Positions 18,714 to 28,499 are shown, counted from the stretch's first letter. The stretch: 64,000 nucleotides of DNA from Brevundimonas sp. (GCA_004296955.1 SCVB01000030.1:61618-125617); one strand, 5' to 3'. Translations and numbers: made by a program. Notes: generated by a model from the sequence alone, not told the origin.

Positions 18714-21700
18714 CTACCGGTTCGGGCGTCGGTCCTCGCGGCCGGCGCCCGACTCCCGGGACTGGCGGCGCCAGCGAATCGACAGGCTGGCGTCGCCCTG
18801 TCCGCCGAATTTCGAACTGACCGTCAGGTTGCGACGCACCCGCCATTCGACATTCACCGCCGCGCCGTTCTCGCCGCCGCCGATGATCTCCAGATAAACG
18901 TCGTCGGTGATGTAGCGGCCGCCCGCGACCGTCAGGCTCGAGGCCTCGCCGCCGAACGACAGCCGGTCCAGACCGGCCAGCTCCCGCAGGTTCCCGATCA
19001 CGTCGAAGCCGCCCCCGCCGGCCAGCGCCGCCACGCCCGCGGCCAGCTGGGCCGCCTCGAAGGCCGAAAGCTGGGACGCCGAGCGCCCGAACAGCACCTG
19101 GGACAGGATTTCATCCTGCGGCAGATCCGGGGTCGAGGTCAGGGCGATGACCGGACGGGCCGCCGTGCCGGTGGCGCGGATGGTCGCCGTCAGGGCCGGA
19201 TCCTCGCGCGTGGCGGTCAGGTTCAGCCGGATCTGGTCGGGACGGGTCGACAGGGTGACCGTGCCGCGCTCGTCGAAGACGAACCGCTTGCCCGCGAAAT
19301 CATAGTCGCCGCGCACGACCCGCGCCGTACCGCTCAGCACGGGGCGCGCGATGGTCCCCGTGACCTGGGCGTCGACATTCATCTCGACATTCAGGCCGCG
19401 GCCGATGACCCGTACATCGCCGCCGGGCGAGCGCAGGGCGATGTCGAGGCCGAACTGCAGGCCGCGCTGACGGTTCTGTTCCTCTTCCGGCACGTCGCCG
19501 CCCGGCTTGTTGATCTCGATGACGTCCATGCCGACGATGCCGGTCGAGCCGGGCGGATTGGCCTGGATGCGGGCCTCGTCGATGTCCATCCGGCCCCTCA
19601 GGGTGATGTTGCCGTCCGCGCCGCGGGTGACCGTCAGCGGACCCGAGGCCTTGGCCTCGGCGATGTCGTTGTCGATGATGCGGAAGCGGTTGAGGAGCAG
19701 CTGGAAGCTGGAGCCGGAGCCCTGTTTCAGCCCGATCCGGCCATTGCCGCTGACCGAGCCGCCGGCGCCGTCGACGGCGCTGAAGGCCTCAACCAGCCCG
19801 GTCGTGTCATCGAAACGGCTGGCCAGGGTGATGTTTTCGAGGCGGACGCCGGTGGCGCTGTCGCGGAAGGCGCCCTGTTGCAGGTCCAGCCGTCCGTTGA
19901 GGCGCGGCTCGGCCATGGACCCGGCAAGGGTGGCGCGGGCATTGACCTGGCCCGAGAGCGAGCGCTCGCCGCCGGCCAGCAGGTCCCAGATCGGCTGGAT
20001 CTGGCCCTGGATCGAGATCTCCCCGGTCATGTCGCGCGTCCGGACGACGGCCAGTCGCAGCGGGGCGGCCGTGGCCTCGACCGGCAGGGTGACGTCGGCG
20101 ACGGCCCGGACGGCGTCGCCGTCGGCGGCGTTGGCCTGGATACGCAGGGTGTTGTTGACCAGCAGGGCGTTGATGGTTCCGTCGACGGCGAGGCCGCTGG
20201 GGGAGTCGATGCTGCGGACGTCGTCCACGGTGATATTGGCCGAGCCGGACAGGTCGTCGCCGGCTCCGCGCAGCGACAGCCGACCTGTCACCCGGCCGCG
20301 CATGTCCTGGATCAGGGTGCCGAGGTCCACGCTCGTCAGATTGGCCTCGATGATGGCGGCCCGGCTGTCCTGGCGCAGTTCGCCCAGCAGCACGCCGCCG
20401 CCGATGCCGAGGTCGACCCGGGCGATGCGGCCGTCCCCCGACAGGGCGATGACCGCAGGGTTGCGGGTGGTGAAGGCGATCTCGCGCACCCGCCCCGACC
20501 CTTCCAGCACCACCGTCTGCGAGGGGCCGGCGCGCGAGTAGACGCCTGTGCCGTCGAACGACAGCGGCGTGGCGCCGCCGACATCGGCCTTGAGGGTGAA
20601 GGGCAGGCGTTCCAGCGTGCCCCGGCCGTTCAGGTCGAGGGTGCGGATGATCCAGGTGGAGCCCGCCAGCTGCACATTGCGGCCGGTGACCGCAAGGATC
20701 GCGGTCTCGTCGCCGGCCCCTTCGGTCAGACGGATGCGGCCGTCAGCGGTCCCGGAGGCGAGGAAGGCGCCCGGGCGGGCGGTGAAGGTCAGGTCGGCGC
20801 TCGACGGCACATTGTCGGACAGGGCGATGGCGCCCTGGGCCGTCACTCCGCCGGCGTTCAGATCGACATCGGTCAGCCGCAGACGGTCGCCGCCGAGGAA
20901 GAAATTACCGCTGGCCCGGGCCGGTCCATAGTTGGAGTCCGCCGTCACCGCGATCCGTCCGTCAGAGGCGTCGGCGCCGCGCCGGAAGCTCAACACCATC
21001 TCCGCGTCGGTCAGGGCCAGGGCGCCGGCGTTGACCTTGCCGAAGGCGGCGGTCAGGTCGGCGCGCGGCTCGGCCAGGGTCCCGGTCAACGCGCCCTGGC
21101 CCGTCATGGCGCCGTCGATCTCCACCGGGCCGACGCCGAACGGTCCCTGGGCGTCCCAGCTCAGGGCCAGACGCAGCCGTCCATCGCCCTCGATCAGGCC
21201 GCGCGCGGCCGCCGACCCCTTGGCGCCGGTCAGTTCGGCCCGCTCGACCGCGATCCGCCCATCGTCCAGGGCGCCGGTCAGCTGCAGCCGCGGCGTCGGT
21301 CCCAGCAGGCGATCCAACTCGTCCATGCCGATAGAGAGTCCGCGTCCCCGACCGTCGAAGGTCAGCCGCCAGGGCGCCCCGGTGCGGGCGGTCGACGCCG
21401 TGATCGGTCCGCCGAAGCGGCCGCGCGCGCCCTTGCGCAGGCGCGAGGCGTCGGTGATCTCGGCCCGTCCGCGGAAGCCGAGGGCGCCGACCAGGTTGCG
21501 GCCGCCCGAGCCGGTCAGGGTCAGGGCCTGGCCCGTCAGATTGATCCGCTCCAGCAGGACGGCCCCGTCCGCCTGGCGGGCCGCCTCGAAGGTCAGCCGC
21601 GGCGCGGCGCCGAGCAGGCCGCCGACGATTCCGGCGCTGGATCCGCCCGTGGCGCGCAGGTCGCCGTCGATGTCCACCCGTCCCCTGCGCACCTGCAGGT

Positions 21701-22937
21701 TCAACGGCCCGCGGAGGCGCTGGGCGCGATAGCTGGAGAGTTCGGCTCCGATCACGTCGACCGAGCCGGTCAGGGTCCAGACCTGGGCGTCGCCGCGGAA
21801 CACGCCGCGATAGGCCGCGGGGCCGCCGGCGGGGGCGCCGACCAGTCGGCTCAGCGAGCGGGTCGAGACGCCGAGGGCGACGCCGTCGGGACTGCTGCGG
21901 TCGTTGATCCGGATCTCGCCGCTGGCCCGGGAGTCGAGGTTGTCGGCCATCAGCCGCCAGGCGACGCCGATGCGGCCGTCGTCGTCGCTGTCGGTCGAGG
22001 TGGCGAAGCCGAACCGGACCGTCCGACCGATCCGCTCGGCGAACGGCGCCAGCAGGTCGGAGCCGGAGAAGTCCGCGAAACCCGAGATCCGCGTCCGCGT
22101 CTCGCCGTACCGGCCCTTGATCACCAGCGGGACGAAATCGCCGGTGCGCACGACCGCATCGACGATCTCGCCATTGACCACCGCAGTCGCGGAGAAGGGC
22201 TGGTCGGGCGAATAGCCGAGCGCCCCGGCCAGCGGGCCGCCACGGGCTTCATTGGCCCGCAGGTTCAGTCGCAGGTCGGCCAGTTCCTCACCGATCGTCG
22301 CAGTAAGGGCGAGGTAGTCGCCGGGGCGGGTGTTGCTGACCGCGTTGACGACGGCCTTCTTCAACCCTTTGCGGGGCACGTCGGCCTCGCCCGTCAGGCG
22401 CCAGCGGCCGTATTCCTTGCTGAAGCCCTCCAGCAGTTCGACGTCGGCCGTGAACCGGTCGATGTCCACGGACAGCGGCTGCGGTCCCGGCGGCTCGGTC
22501 GTCGGTTCGACGTCCGGCCGGCGGATCAGCCGGATGACCTCGGCGCGGACCTCGGTGGCGTGGAAGCGGCGACCGATCAGCTGCCACCAGTCCCAGTCGA
22601 CCCGCACCTTGCGGGCCTCCAGCCAGACGCCGCGGGCGTCGGTGACGGTGACGCGATCGATGGTGAAGTCATCGAACAGGTCGCCGCGGACGCCCTCGAC
22701 ATTGATCCGTCCGTAGCGCCCGATCTTCTGGCCGGCGACGAAGCTCGTCACCAGCGTCCGGCCGGAGTCCGAAAGCAGATACATCCGCCCGCCGATCGTC
22801 ACGAGAATCAGCAGGGCGGCGAGAACGGCGGCGGCCATGCCGCCGAAGAAGGCGACGGCCTGCAGCCGGGTGCGCTTCTTCTTCGCCGCCTCCGCGGGCG
22901 TGTCGGGCGCTTCGTCGGGGGGAGGGGCGGCGGTCAA
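18714..22937 (-). CDS. tamB: translocation and assembly module protein TamB
   Basis: Very long inner-membrane-anchored protein (1407 residues) that spans the periplasm and works with TamA in outer-membrane protein insertion and probably lipid transport. It has a cytoplasmic Pro/Ala/Lys-rich start, one membrane helix (about residues 26-49), a long repetitive beta-strand region typical of the hydrophobic groove, and a C-terminal DUF490/TamB domain ending in VSSKFGGQGDASLSIRWRR. About 15 extra charged residues follow that usual end. The start codon is TTG overlapping the tamA stop as TTGA, a clear sign of coupled translation. Confidence 0.95.
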   Translation of the reverse strand: MTAAPPPDEAPDTPAEAAKKKRTRLQAVAFFGGMAAAVLAALLILVTIGGRMYLLSDSGRTLVTSFVAGQKIGRYGRINVEGVRGDLFDDFTIDRVTVTDARGVWLEARKVRVDWDWWQLIGRRFHATEVRAEVIRLIRRPDVEPTTEPPGPQPLSVDIDRFTADVELLEGFSKEYGRWRLTGEADVPRKGLKKAVVNAVSNTRPGDYLALTATIGEELADLRLNLRANEARGGPLAGALGYSPDQPFSATAVVNGEIVDAVVRTGDFVPLVIKGRYGETRTRISGFADFSGSDLLAPFAERIGRTVRFGFATSTDSDDDGRIGVAWRLMADNLDSRASGEIRINDRSSPDGVALGVSTRSLSRLVGAPAGGPAAYRGVFRGDAQVWTLTGSVDVIGAELSSYRAQRLRGPLNLQVRRGRVDIDGDLRATGGSSAGIVGGLLGAAPRLTFEAARQADGAVLLERINLTGQALTLTGSGGRNLVGALGFRGRAEITDASRLRKGARGRFGGPITASTARTGAPWRLTFDGRGRGLSIGMDELDRLLGPTPRLQLTGALDDGRIAVERAELTGAKGSAAARGLIEGDGRLRLALSWDAQGPFGVGPVEIDGAMTGQGALTGTLAEPRADLTAAFGKVNAGALALTDAEMVLSFRRGADASDGRIAVTADSNYGPARASGNFFLGGDRLRLTDVDLNAGGVTAQGAIALSDNVPSSADLTFTARPGAFLASGTADGRIRLTEGAGDETAILAVTGRNVQLAGSTWIIRTLDLNGRGTLERLPFTLKADVGGATPLSFDGTGVYSRAGPSQTVVLEGSGRVREIAFTTRNPAVIALSGDGRIARVDLGIGGGVLLGELRQDSRAAIIEANLTSVDLGTLIQDMRGRVTGRLSLRGAGDDLSGSANITVDDVRSIDSPSGLAVDGTINALLVNNTLRIQANAADGDAVRAVADVTLPVEATAAPLRLAVVRTRDMTGEISIQGQIQPIWDLLAGGERSLSGQVNARATLAGSMAEPRLNGRLDLQQGAFRDSATGVRLENITLASRFDDTTGLVEAFSAVDGAGGSVSGNGRIGLKQGSGSSFQLLLNRFRIIDNDIAEAKASGPLTVTRGADGNITLRGRMDIDEARIQANPPGSTGIVGMDVIEINKPGGDVPEEEQNRQRGLQFGLDIALRSPGGDVRVIGRGLNVEMNVDAQVTGTIARPVLSGTARVVRGDYDFAGKRFVFDERGTVTLSTRPDQIRLNLTATREDPALTATIRATGTAARPVIALTSTPDLPQDEILSQVLFGRSASQLSAFEAAQLAAGVAALAGGGGFDVIGNLRELAGLDRLSFGGEASSLTVAGGRYITDDVYLEIIGGGENGAAVNVEWRVRRNLTVSSKFGGQGDASLSIRWRRQSRESGAGREDRRPNR

Positions 22938-24724
22938 AACGCCTGCCCGATGCTGACATAGATCTGGAAGTCGGCGTCGCCTTCACGCCGGTCCAGCGGG
23001 AAGGCGATATCAGCCCGGATCGGGCCGAACGGCAGCTTGTAGCGGACCCCGAAGCCGGCGCCGTAGCGGAGGTTGTTGAAGTTCGGCGTCTCCTGGAAGC
23101 CGATGGCTCCCGCGTCGACAAAGGCGACCCCCTGGAAATTGCGCCAGACGTCGCGGCGAATTTCGATCGAGGTCTCGAACAGGCTCAGCCCGCCGCGCGG
23201 CGTATTGTCGGGCAGGCGCGGCCCTACGCCCTGGTATTCGAAGCCGCGCACCGAGCCGCCGCCGCCGGAGTAGAACAACCGGTCCGACGGCACCGTCAGC
23301 TCCTCGCCGCCGATGATCGATCCGATCCGGACGCGCCCGGCCAGGACCGTCTTCGCCCCCTTCTGCAACGGCAGATAGGCCGTGGCCTGGGCCTCGGTGC
23401 GCAGGAACAGCACCGTATCCTCGCCGGCCACGGCGGTCGGCTGGGCCGAGGCCAGCAGCCGCCACCCCGTCGTCGGGTCCAGCGGGTCGTTCGACCGGTC
23501 CAGATAGGCGCTGGCGCGGCCGGTCAGGATGACCAGGTCGCGGTTGAAGTTGACCGGCAGTTGGGTCAGCGGATCGAAGCGGTTCTCGTCGTATTTGCCG
23601 GCGTCCAGTCCGACGCCGTAGCTGATCCACGAAGTCTTGCCGAGCCGCTGCTGCAGGTCGGCCGCCAGGGCCACGGCGGTCCGGCGGTAGGCGTCGGTGT
23701 CCTCGTTCAGCAGGGCCGCGGACAGCCGCAGCGTTTCGCCGGGGCGGCGCCAGTGCGGCAGGCCCAGGGCGACCCCGAGCCGGCTGTCGACGTCGGCGGC
23801 GCGCGCCTGCCAGACCAGGGTGTCGGCGCGGCCGAAGTAGTTGTGCCAGGTCCAGAGCAGGTCCACACCGGACCCCTCGGCGGTCGAGAAGGTCGCCCCC
23901 GCCTCGAGGATGCGACGGGGGCGGTCAGTCAGGGTGACGATGACGGGGCGGTGGCCGTCGCCATCGGTCTGGGCGGTCGGCGCCAGGGCCACGCCGACTC
24001 CGTCATAGACTCCGGTCTCGAGCAGCCGTCGCTCCAGTTCGGCGACGTCATCCGGATCATAGACCTCGCCGACAGACCAGGGCGCCAGGCCGGCGACCCA
24101 GTCCGGATTGGTCGGTCCCCGTGTCTCCAGCCGCACCCCGTCCAGCCGCACCAGGGGGCCGGAGGCGATGTTGAAGGTCGGCTGGACGGTGAAGACCGCA
24201 TGGTCGACGACGACCCGGCGCGGTCGCGCCTCCGCGTCGGCATAGCCCCGGCGGGTCAGCCCCGCGATGATCCGGCCCTCGGCGGATATGACATCGGCGG
24301 CGCGACCGGGCTGTCCGGGCGTCAGACCGATCTCGCCGCGCACCGCCCTGTCGGCCTCGGCGTCGGGCGCCGGCTCGACCCAAAGCACCTGGACCTCGGC
24401 CAGTTCGAACCGCCGGCCGGGAGTCACATTGACGATGGCGACCGGCGTCTCCTCGCCCTCGACGATGTCCTCGAGCACCGGCTGATAATAGCCCTCGGAT
24501 CGCAACAGGGCCTCGGCGGCCTGCATCGCGCCGCGGGCGCGACGACGGGCCTCGAACCGGTTGGCGGGCGCCTCGTCGACCTCGCCGACGGCGCGGACCA
24601 GCTGGGCCCGCAGCTCGTCGTCCATCTCGCCGCGAATCTGCGCGCGCGGATCTGCCGCTGCGGCGGAGGCCAGCAACAGAAAGCCCGCCGTGCCGATGAG
24701 AAACAGGGCGGGCCGTGGCGTCAA
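22934..24724 (-). CDS. tamA: outer-membrane translocation and assembly module protein TamA
   Basis: Omp85-family outer-membrane barrel, 596 residues. It has a signal peptide (residues 1-24, cleavage after AAA), about three POTRA domains (residues 25-270) and a C-terminal 16-strand barrel. The conserved lid-lock motif appears as GGGSVRGFEYQGVGPR and the protein ends in an aromatic residue (IGQAF), as barrels recognised by BAM do. The start is TTG 24724 with GAAGG seven bases upstream. It precedes and overlaps tamB, so the two form an operon. Confidence 0.95.
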   Translation of the reverse strand: MTPRPALFLIGTAGFLLLASAAAADPRAQIRGEMDDELRAQLVRAVGEVDEAPANRFEARRRARGAMQAAEALLRSEGYYQPVLEDIVEGEETPVAIVNVTPGRRFELAEVQVLWVEPAPDAEADRAVRGEIGLTPGQPGRAADVISAEGRIIAGLTRRGYADAEARPRRVVVDHAVFTVQPTFNIASGPLVRLDGVRLETRGPTNPDWVAGLAPWSVGEVYDPDDVAELERRLLETGVYDGVGVALAPTAQTDGDGHRPVIVTLTDRPRRILEAGATFSTAEGSGVDLLWTWHNYFGRADTLVWQARAADVDSRLGVALGLPHWRRPGETLRLSAALLNEDTDAYRRTAVALAADLQQRLGKTSWISYGVGLDAGKYDENRFDPLTQLPVNFNRDLVILTGRASAYLDRSNDPLDPTTGWRLLASAQPTAVAGEDTVLFLRTEAQATAYLPLQKGAKTVLAGRVRIGSIIGGEELTVPSDRLFYSGGGGSVRGFEYQGVGPRLPDNTPRGGLSLFETSIEIRRDVWRNFQGVAFVDAGAIGFQETPNFNNLRYGAGFGVRYKLPFGPIRADIAFPLDRREGDADFQIYVSIGQAF

Positions 24725-24798
24725 ACTGGAACCTTCGTCAGGGCGCTGGGGTCAGCGCCGTCGCATCCGTCTGTGGCGCCGATGGGGCGGCGGCCGGG

Positions 24799-25056
24799 TC
24801 AATAGAAGAGGGTTTCGCTTTCCGGCTGGACCGATTCCTCGGACGAGCGCTTTTCAGGCGGCAGGGTGGTCGAATCCACGGGCGGCGTATCCGCCGCGCT
24901 GGGCTCCGCGACCGGCGCCACGACATCTTCCGCCGCGGGGGCGACCGGAGCCTCCATCGGCGCTTCGGAGAACTCGGGCTCGCCCCCGTTCGGATCATCA
25001 CAGGCCGCCACGCCGAAGGCGGTCGACAGGGCCAGAATGGCAATCAGGCGTTTCAT
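24799..25056 (-). CDS. small lipoprotein upstream of tamA
   Basis: An 85-residue predicted lipoprotein. From ATG 25056 the leader is MKRLIAILALSTAFGVAAC, with lipidation at Cys19 (lipobox GVAAC), followed by Asp at +2. In E. coli Asp at +2 favours inner-membrane retention. The rest is an acidic, Pro/Ala-rich, probably unstructured tail. A GGGGGAGA site precedes this ATG; the frame stays open upstream to 25161 but adds a leader that would bury the signal peptide. It ends 75 bases before tamA on the same strand. Confidence 0.7.
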   Translation of the reverse strand: MKRLIAILALSTAFGVAACDDPNGGEPEFSEAPMEAPVAPAAEDVVAPVAEPSAADTPPVDSTTLPPEKRSSEESVQPESETLFY

Positions 25057-25195
25057 CAGCAGCGTCTCCCCCGGATCGGCCTTGCAACGCGCGGCAGGCT
25101 CGCCTGTTCCATAGCTCCGAACGCGGCGCCGGTCACCACGGCCGGCAACCAATCGTTTCATAATTTGGCGTAAGCCGAAATCCGGAGGGGCGCGA

Positions 25196-26929
25196 ATGAC
25201 GGCCAGGGCCTACGCCATGGTGTCGCAGGTGCGATACCGGGAACTCAAGACGCGAATCGCTCTGGCGGCCTTCATCGGCGCCACCGCGTGGTTCGTGGCG
25301 CCGTCGATCTGGCCGCCGATCTGGTTTGCGGCGGTGCTGGCGACCCAGATTCTGGACATGGCGGTGTTCGGTCGCTTCCGGCGCCAGCCGGTCCGGGCGC
25401 CGGGCAGGGCCTATCTGGTCCTGTGTTGCGCGACGACCGTTCTGAGCGTGTCCGTCTATGCGGCGATCACCGCCTTCCTGTGGTTCAGGGGCGGGGAGGT
25501 CGGCAAGCTGTTCGCCATGGTCCAGTGCGCCGGCGGCCTGTTGCACGTCAGCCTGCACATGCACCATGTGCGCCCGATCCTGATCTCGGCCGTCACGCCC
25601 CACGCCGTCTATTTCCTCGGTCTCCCGGTGCTCACCGCCATCGCCACCCGGCACTGGCACGAACTGCTCGTCGGCATCGGCGGCCTTCTCTACATGAGCC
25701 ACCTCGTCGTGGCCGTACGGCAGAGCTCGTCCACCACCGCAGCGCTCCAGAGCGCCCGCGATTCCGAGGAGCAGGCCCGCCGCAAGGCCGAGGTGGCCAG
25801 CGCCGCCAAGTCCGATTTCCTCGCCGTCGTCAGCCATGAAATCCGCACGCCGATGAACGCCGTGATCTCGGCCGCCAATCTGCTGCGCCGGACCCGGCTG
25901 GACGGACAGCAGCGCGAACACGTGTCCATGCTGATCGATGCGGGCGACGTCCTCATGGGCCTGCTCAACGACGTGCTCGACTTCTCCAAGATCGAAGCCG
26001 GCAAGATGGAGCTGGAAAGCGCCGAGATGATCGTGCGCGACCGCCTGTCGACCGTGGTGCGCCTGTGGGAGCCCCGCGCCCTTGCCAACGGGGTCCGCCT
26101 CAGGCTGCGGGTGGCTCCGACCGTGCCGGCCGCCGTGCGCACCGATCCGCTGCGGGTGCAGCAGATCCTGTTCAACCTGATGTCCAATGCGGTGAAGTTC
26201 ACCCGGGACGGCGAGATCACCATCGCGGTCGGCTGGGACGGCGACCGGCTGAATGTGGCGGTGGGCGACACCGGCTGCGGCATCCCGGCGGATCGTCTCG
26301 CCCAGATCTTCAACAGTTTCGAACAGGCCGACGTCGGCACCACACGCCGCTATGGCGGAACGGGCCTGGGCCTATCGATCAGCCGCAAGCTGGCCGAGCT
26401 GATGGGCGGCACGCTGACCGCCGAGAGCGTCGAGGGCGAGGGGGCGACCTTCACCCTCTCCCTGCCGATGACCGTGGTCGAGGCCGCGGCGGTCGCGCCG
26501 GAGCGGCCGGTCGAGATCGCCGGCTCCCTGTCGGGCCGTTCGATCCTCGCCGCCGACGATCACGAGGTGAACCGGCGCATCCTGCAGCTGTTGCTGGAGC
26601 CGCACGGCTGCCGCCTGACCCTGGTCGAGAACGGCGCCGAGGCTCTGGAGGCGGCCTCGGGCCAGCGTTTTGACGCCATCCTGATGGATATGCAGATGCC
26701 GGTGATGGACGGGCTGGAAGCCACGCGGCGTATCCGGGCGGGCGCCGTCAATGGAAGTACGCCGGTGATCGCCCTGACGGCCAATGCGCTGGACGTGCAC
26801 CGGGCCGCCTGGGACGCCGCGGGCGTCCACGCCTTCCTGACCAAGCCGATCGACCCCGTCATGCTGGCCGCCACCCTGGCCCAGGCCTGCGCCGCCGAGC
26901 GGACCGGGCCGGCGGCCGCCGTCGCCTGA
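25196..26929 (+). CDS. hybrid sensor histidine kinase/response regulator with MASE-like membrane domain
   Basis: A 577-residue inner-membrane hybrid kinase. The first ~175 residues hold about six hydrophobic helices and no periplasmic sensor, so the signal is probably felt in or at the membrane. A short coiled coil (185-205) leads to HisKA with phospho-accepting His214 (SHEIRTPMN), a HATPase domain (N331, GDTGCGIP, GGTGLGLSIS) and a C-terminal receiver domain with Asp498 (ILMDMQMPVMDG). The start has a GGAGGGG site. No cognate regulator gene is next to it; phosphorelay to a separate phosphotransferase is likely. It converges on the racemase gene with 3 bases between stops. Confidence 0.93.
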   Translation: MTARAYAMVSQVRYRELKTRIALAAFIGATAWFVAPSIWPPIWFAAVLATQILDMAVFGRFRRQPVRAPGRAYLVLCCATTVLSVSVYAAITAFLWFRGGEVGKLFAMVQCAGGLLHVSLHMHHVRPILISAVTPHAVYFLGLPVLTAIATRHWHELLVGIGGLLYMSHLVVAVRQSSSTTAALQSARDSEEQARRKAEVASAAKSDFLAVVSHEIRTPMNAVISAANLLRRTRLDGQQREHVSMLIDAGDVLMGLLNDVLDFSKIEAGKMELESAEMIVRDRLSTVVRLWEPRALANGVRLRLRVAPTVPAAVRTDPLRVQQILFNLMSNAVKFTRDGEITIAVGWDGDRLNVAVGDTGCGIPADRLAQIFNSFEQADVGTTRRYGGTGLGLSISRKLAELMGGTLTAESVEGEGATFTLSLPMTVVEAAAVAPERPVEIAGSLSGRSILAADDHEVNRRILQLLLEPHGCRLTLVENGAEALEAASGQRFDAILMDMQMPVMDGLEATRRIRAGAVNGSTPVIALTANALDVHRAAWDAAGVHAFLTKPIDPVMLAATLAQACAAERTGPAAAVA

Positions 26930-26932
26930 CCG

Positions 26933-28015
26933 TCAGACCCAGCGATTGCGGGCCTCGTCCAGCGACAGGGGCGCGCCCTCCGGGACAGGCTCCGCTGCGA
27001 TCCCGTCGAACCGCGGCGCCGGGGCCGCCTGGACGACGCCGGCGTCGACATAGGTTCCGCGCGCGGCGTTGTGCGGATGCCGGGCCGCCTCGGCCAGCGT
27101 CAGGACGGGCGTGACGCAGGCGTCCGCGCCCGCGAAATGCGCGGCCCAGTCGTCGCGGTCGCGGGTGGCGAAAATCGCCTCCAGCCGGGCATGCAGGTCC
27201 GGCCAGCCGGCCAGGTCGAACTGCGGCGCCGTCTCAGCCGCCAGATCCAGGCCGGCGATGAGGGCGGCGTAGAACTGGGGCTCCAGCGCTCCGACCGCCA
27301 CGAACCGCCCGTCCCGGCAGGTATAGCAGCGGTAGAACGGCGCGCCGCCGTCCAGCAGATTGGCGCCCCGCGTCTCGCTCCACAGCCCCCGCGCACCCAG
27401 GGCCTGGAACAGGCTCATCAGCAGGGCGGACCCGTCGGTCATGGCCGCGTCCACTGTGCGTCCCCGGCCGGTGGCCCTCGCCTCCAGCATTGCGGCCAGC
27501 ACGCCGGTGACCAGCATCATCGCGCCGCCGCCATAGTCGCCCAGCAGATTCAGCGGCGGACGCGGGGGACGATCGGGTTCGCCAAGGGCGTGGAGCGCGC
27601 CGCTGAGTGCGATGTAGTTGATGTCGTGCCCGACCTGCTTCGCCAGCGGGCCGGTCTGACCCCAGCCGGTGATCCGGCCATAGACCAGCCGGGGGTTGCG
27701 TGCGGCGCAGACGTCAGGTCCCAGGCCGAGCCGTTCCATGACCCCGGGCCGGAATCCCTCGATCACGGCGTCGGCCGCCCCCACCAGATCCAGCACGCTT
27801 GCGATGTCGGCCGGGTCCTTCAGATTGACCCCGACAGCGGCGCGGCCGCGATGAAGCACGGCCCCGCCGACCTCGCTGAAGGCCGCCGCTCCCGCCGCGG
27901 CGCTGCGACTCAGCCGCAGGATATCCGCCCCGAGGTCGGCCAGCATCATGCCGGCGAAGGTCACGGGGCCCAGACCGTCGAACTCGAGGATGCGCAGGCC
28001 GGACAAGGGTTTCAT
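26933..28015 (-). CDS. alpha-methylacyl-CoA racemase (CaiB/BaiF family)
   Basis: Family III CoA-transferase fold enzyme of 360 residues. The racemase triad of Mycobacterium tuberculosis MCR (His126, Asp156, Glu241) is matched with identical spacing by His130 (GHDINYIALSG), Asp160 (NLLGDYGGGAM) and Glu245 (GALEPQFYAAL). This favours racemisation of 2-methylacyl-CoA esters in branched-chain or sterol side-chain breakdown over CoA transfer, which would need an aspartate in the transferase context. It is a single gene; no beta-oxidation neighbours are seen. Confidence 0.9.
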   Translation of the reverse strand: MKPLSGLRILEFDGLGPVTFAGMMLADLGADILRLSRSAAAGAAAFSEVGGAVLHRGRAAVGVNLKDPADIASVLDLVGAADAVIEGFRPGVMERLGLGPDVCAARNPRLVYGRITGWGQTGPLAKQVGHDINYIALSGALHALGEPDRPPRPPLNLLGDYGGGAMMLVTGVLAAMLEARATGRGRTVDAAMTDGSALLMSLFQALGARGLWSETRGANLLDGGAPFYRCYTCRDGRFVAVGALEPQFYAALIAGLDLAAETAPQFDLAGWPDLHARLEAIFATRDRDDWAAHFAGADACVTPVLTLAEAARHPHNAARGTYVDAGVVQAAPAPRFDGIAAEPVPEGAPLSLDEARNRWV

Positions 28016-28124
28016 GGCCCTTGCCTAGCCCCGGGCCGTTCGCGCGTCGAGCCAGCCCTTGACCCCGACGACTCTTTGCAACAGAAGGCGCCTCGCTGGC
28101 TCGTGATCGCGACCGGCGTGGTAT

Positions 28125-28201
28125 GCGCCCTTAGCTCAGTTGGTTAGAGCATCTGACTTTTAATCAGAGGGTCCTCGGTTCGAGCCCGAGAGGGCGTACC
28201 A
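28125..28201 (+). tRNA. tRNA-Lys (anticodon TTT)
   Basis: Complete cloverleaf. The acceptor stem pairs 28125-28131 with 28191-28197, with a G-U pair at the first position. The anticodon loop CTTTTAA sits between TCTGA/TCAGA arms, a T arm has GGTTCGAGCC, and CCA is encoded at 28199-28201. Class I lysyl-tRNA synthetase (lysK) lies about 3.7 kb downstream. Confidence 0.97.
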
Positions 28202-28261
28202 TCCGCTTTCCCCCCGTCCGAAGCGCCGCGCCGCTTCGCGCGGGGGGGGGCGGCCGGGTCC

Positions 28262-28387
28262 CTATCTCGGTTTGGGTTTCCGCTTTCGGCAGCGCTTGCA
28301 GACCAGCGTGCCGGGCTTGCTCCGGCTGAATCGATACTGATGGGCGCACTGTAGTTGCGCCAGCCATGTCCTGAACCACTGAGTCAT
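28262..28387 (-). CDS. putative 41-residue Cys-rich basic protein
   Basis: A short open frame (41 residues) starting MTQWFRTWLAQLQCAHQY and containing a CxH...CxxC arrangement (Cys14, His16, Cys33, Cys36) that could bind one zinc ion, with a strongly basic C-terminus (CRKRKPKPR). A modest CCGGA ribosome site lies a few bases upstream of the ATG. The frame is open much further upstream, but that part reads as shadow of the opposite lipoprotein gene. It fills the space between tRNA-Lys and that lipoprotein. Coding status is likely but unproven. Confidence 0.45.
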   Translation of the reverse strand: MTQWFRTWLAQLQCAHQYRFSRSKPGTLVCKRCRKRKPKPR

Positions 28388-28499
28388 GGGTCCGGAGATT
28401 ACGTGCGTCTGTACGAGAGCCAAGCCTTTTATGGCAAAGCTTGCGGACGCGAGGTCCGACTGCGCTTCCCGTGCGTCCCGCGGCGTGATTGAAGGGGAT

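Noticed and set aside
19878-22961. A 1027-codon open frame opposite tamB
   Set aside because: It mirrors tamB codon bias, has no recognisable domain, and lacks a ribosome site. tamB has full-length family character.
28048-28103. Perfect 9-base inverted repeat (CGAGCCAGC / GCTGGCTCG) with a 38-base spacer before tRNA-Lys
   Set aside because: The spacer is long and several such repeats are expected by chance in a 64-kb GC-rich window. No promoter element lines up with it.
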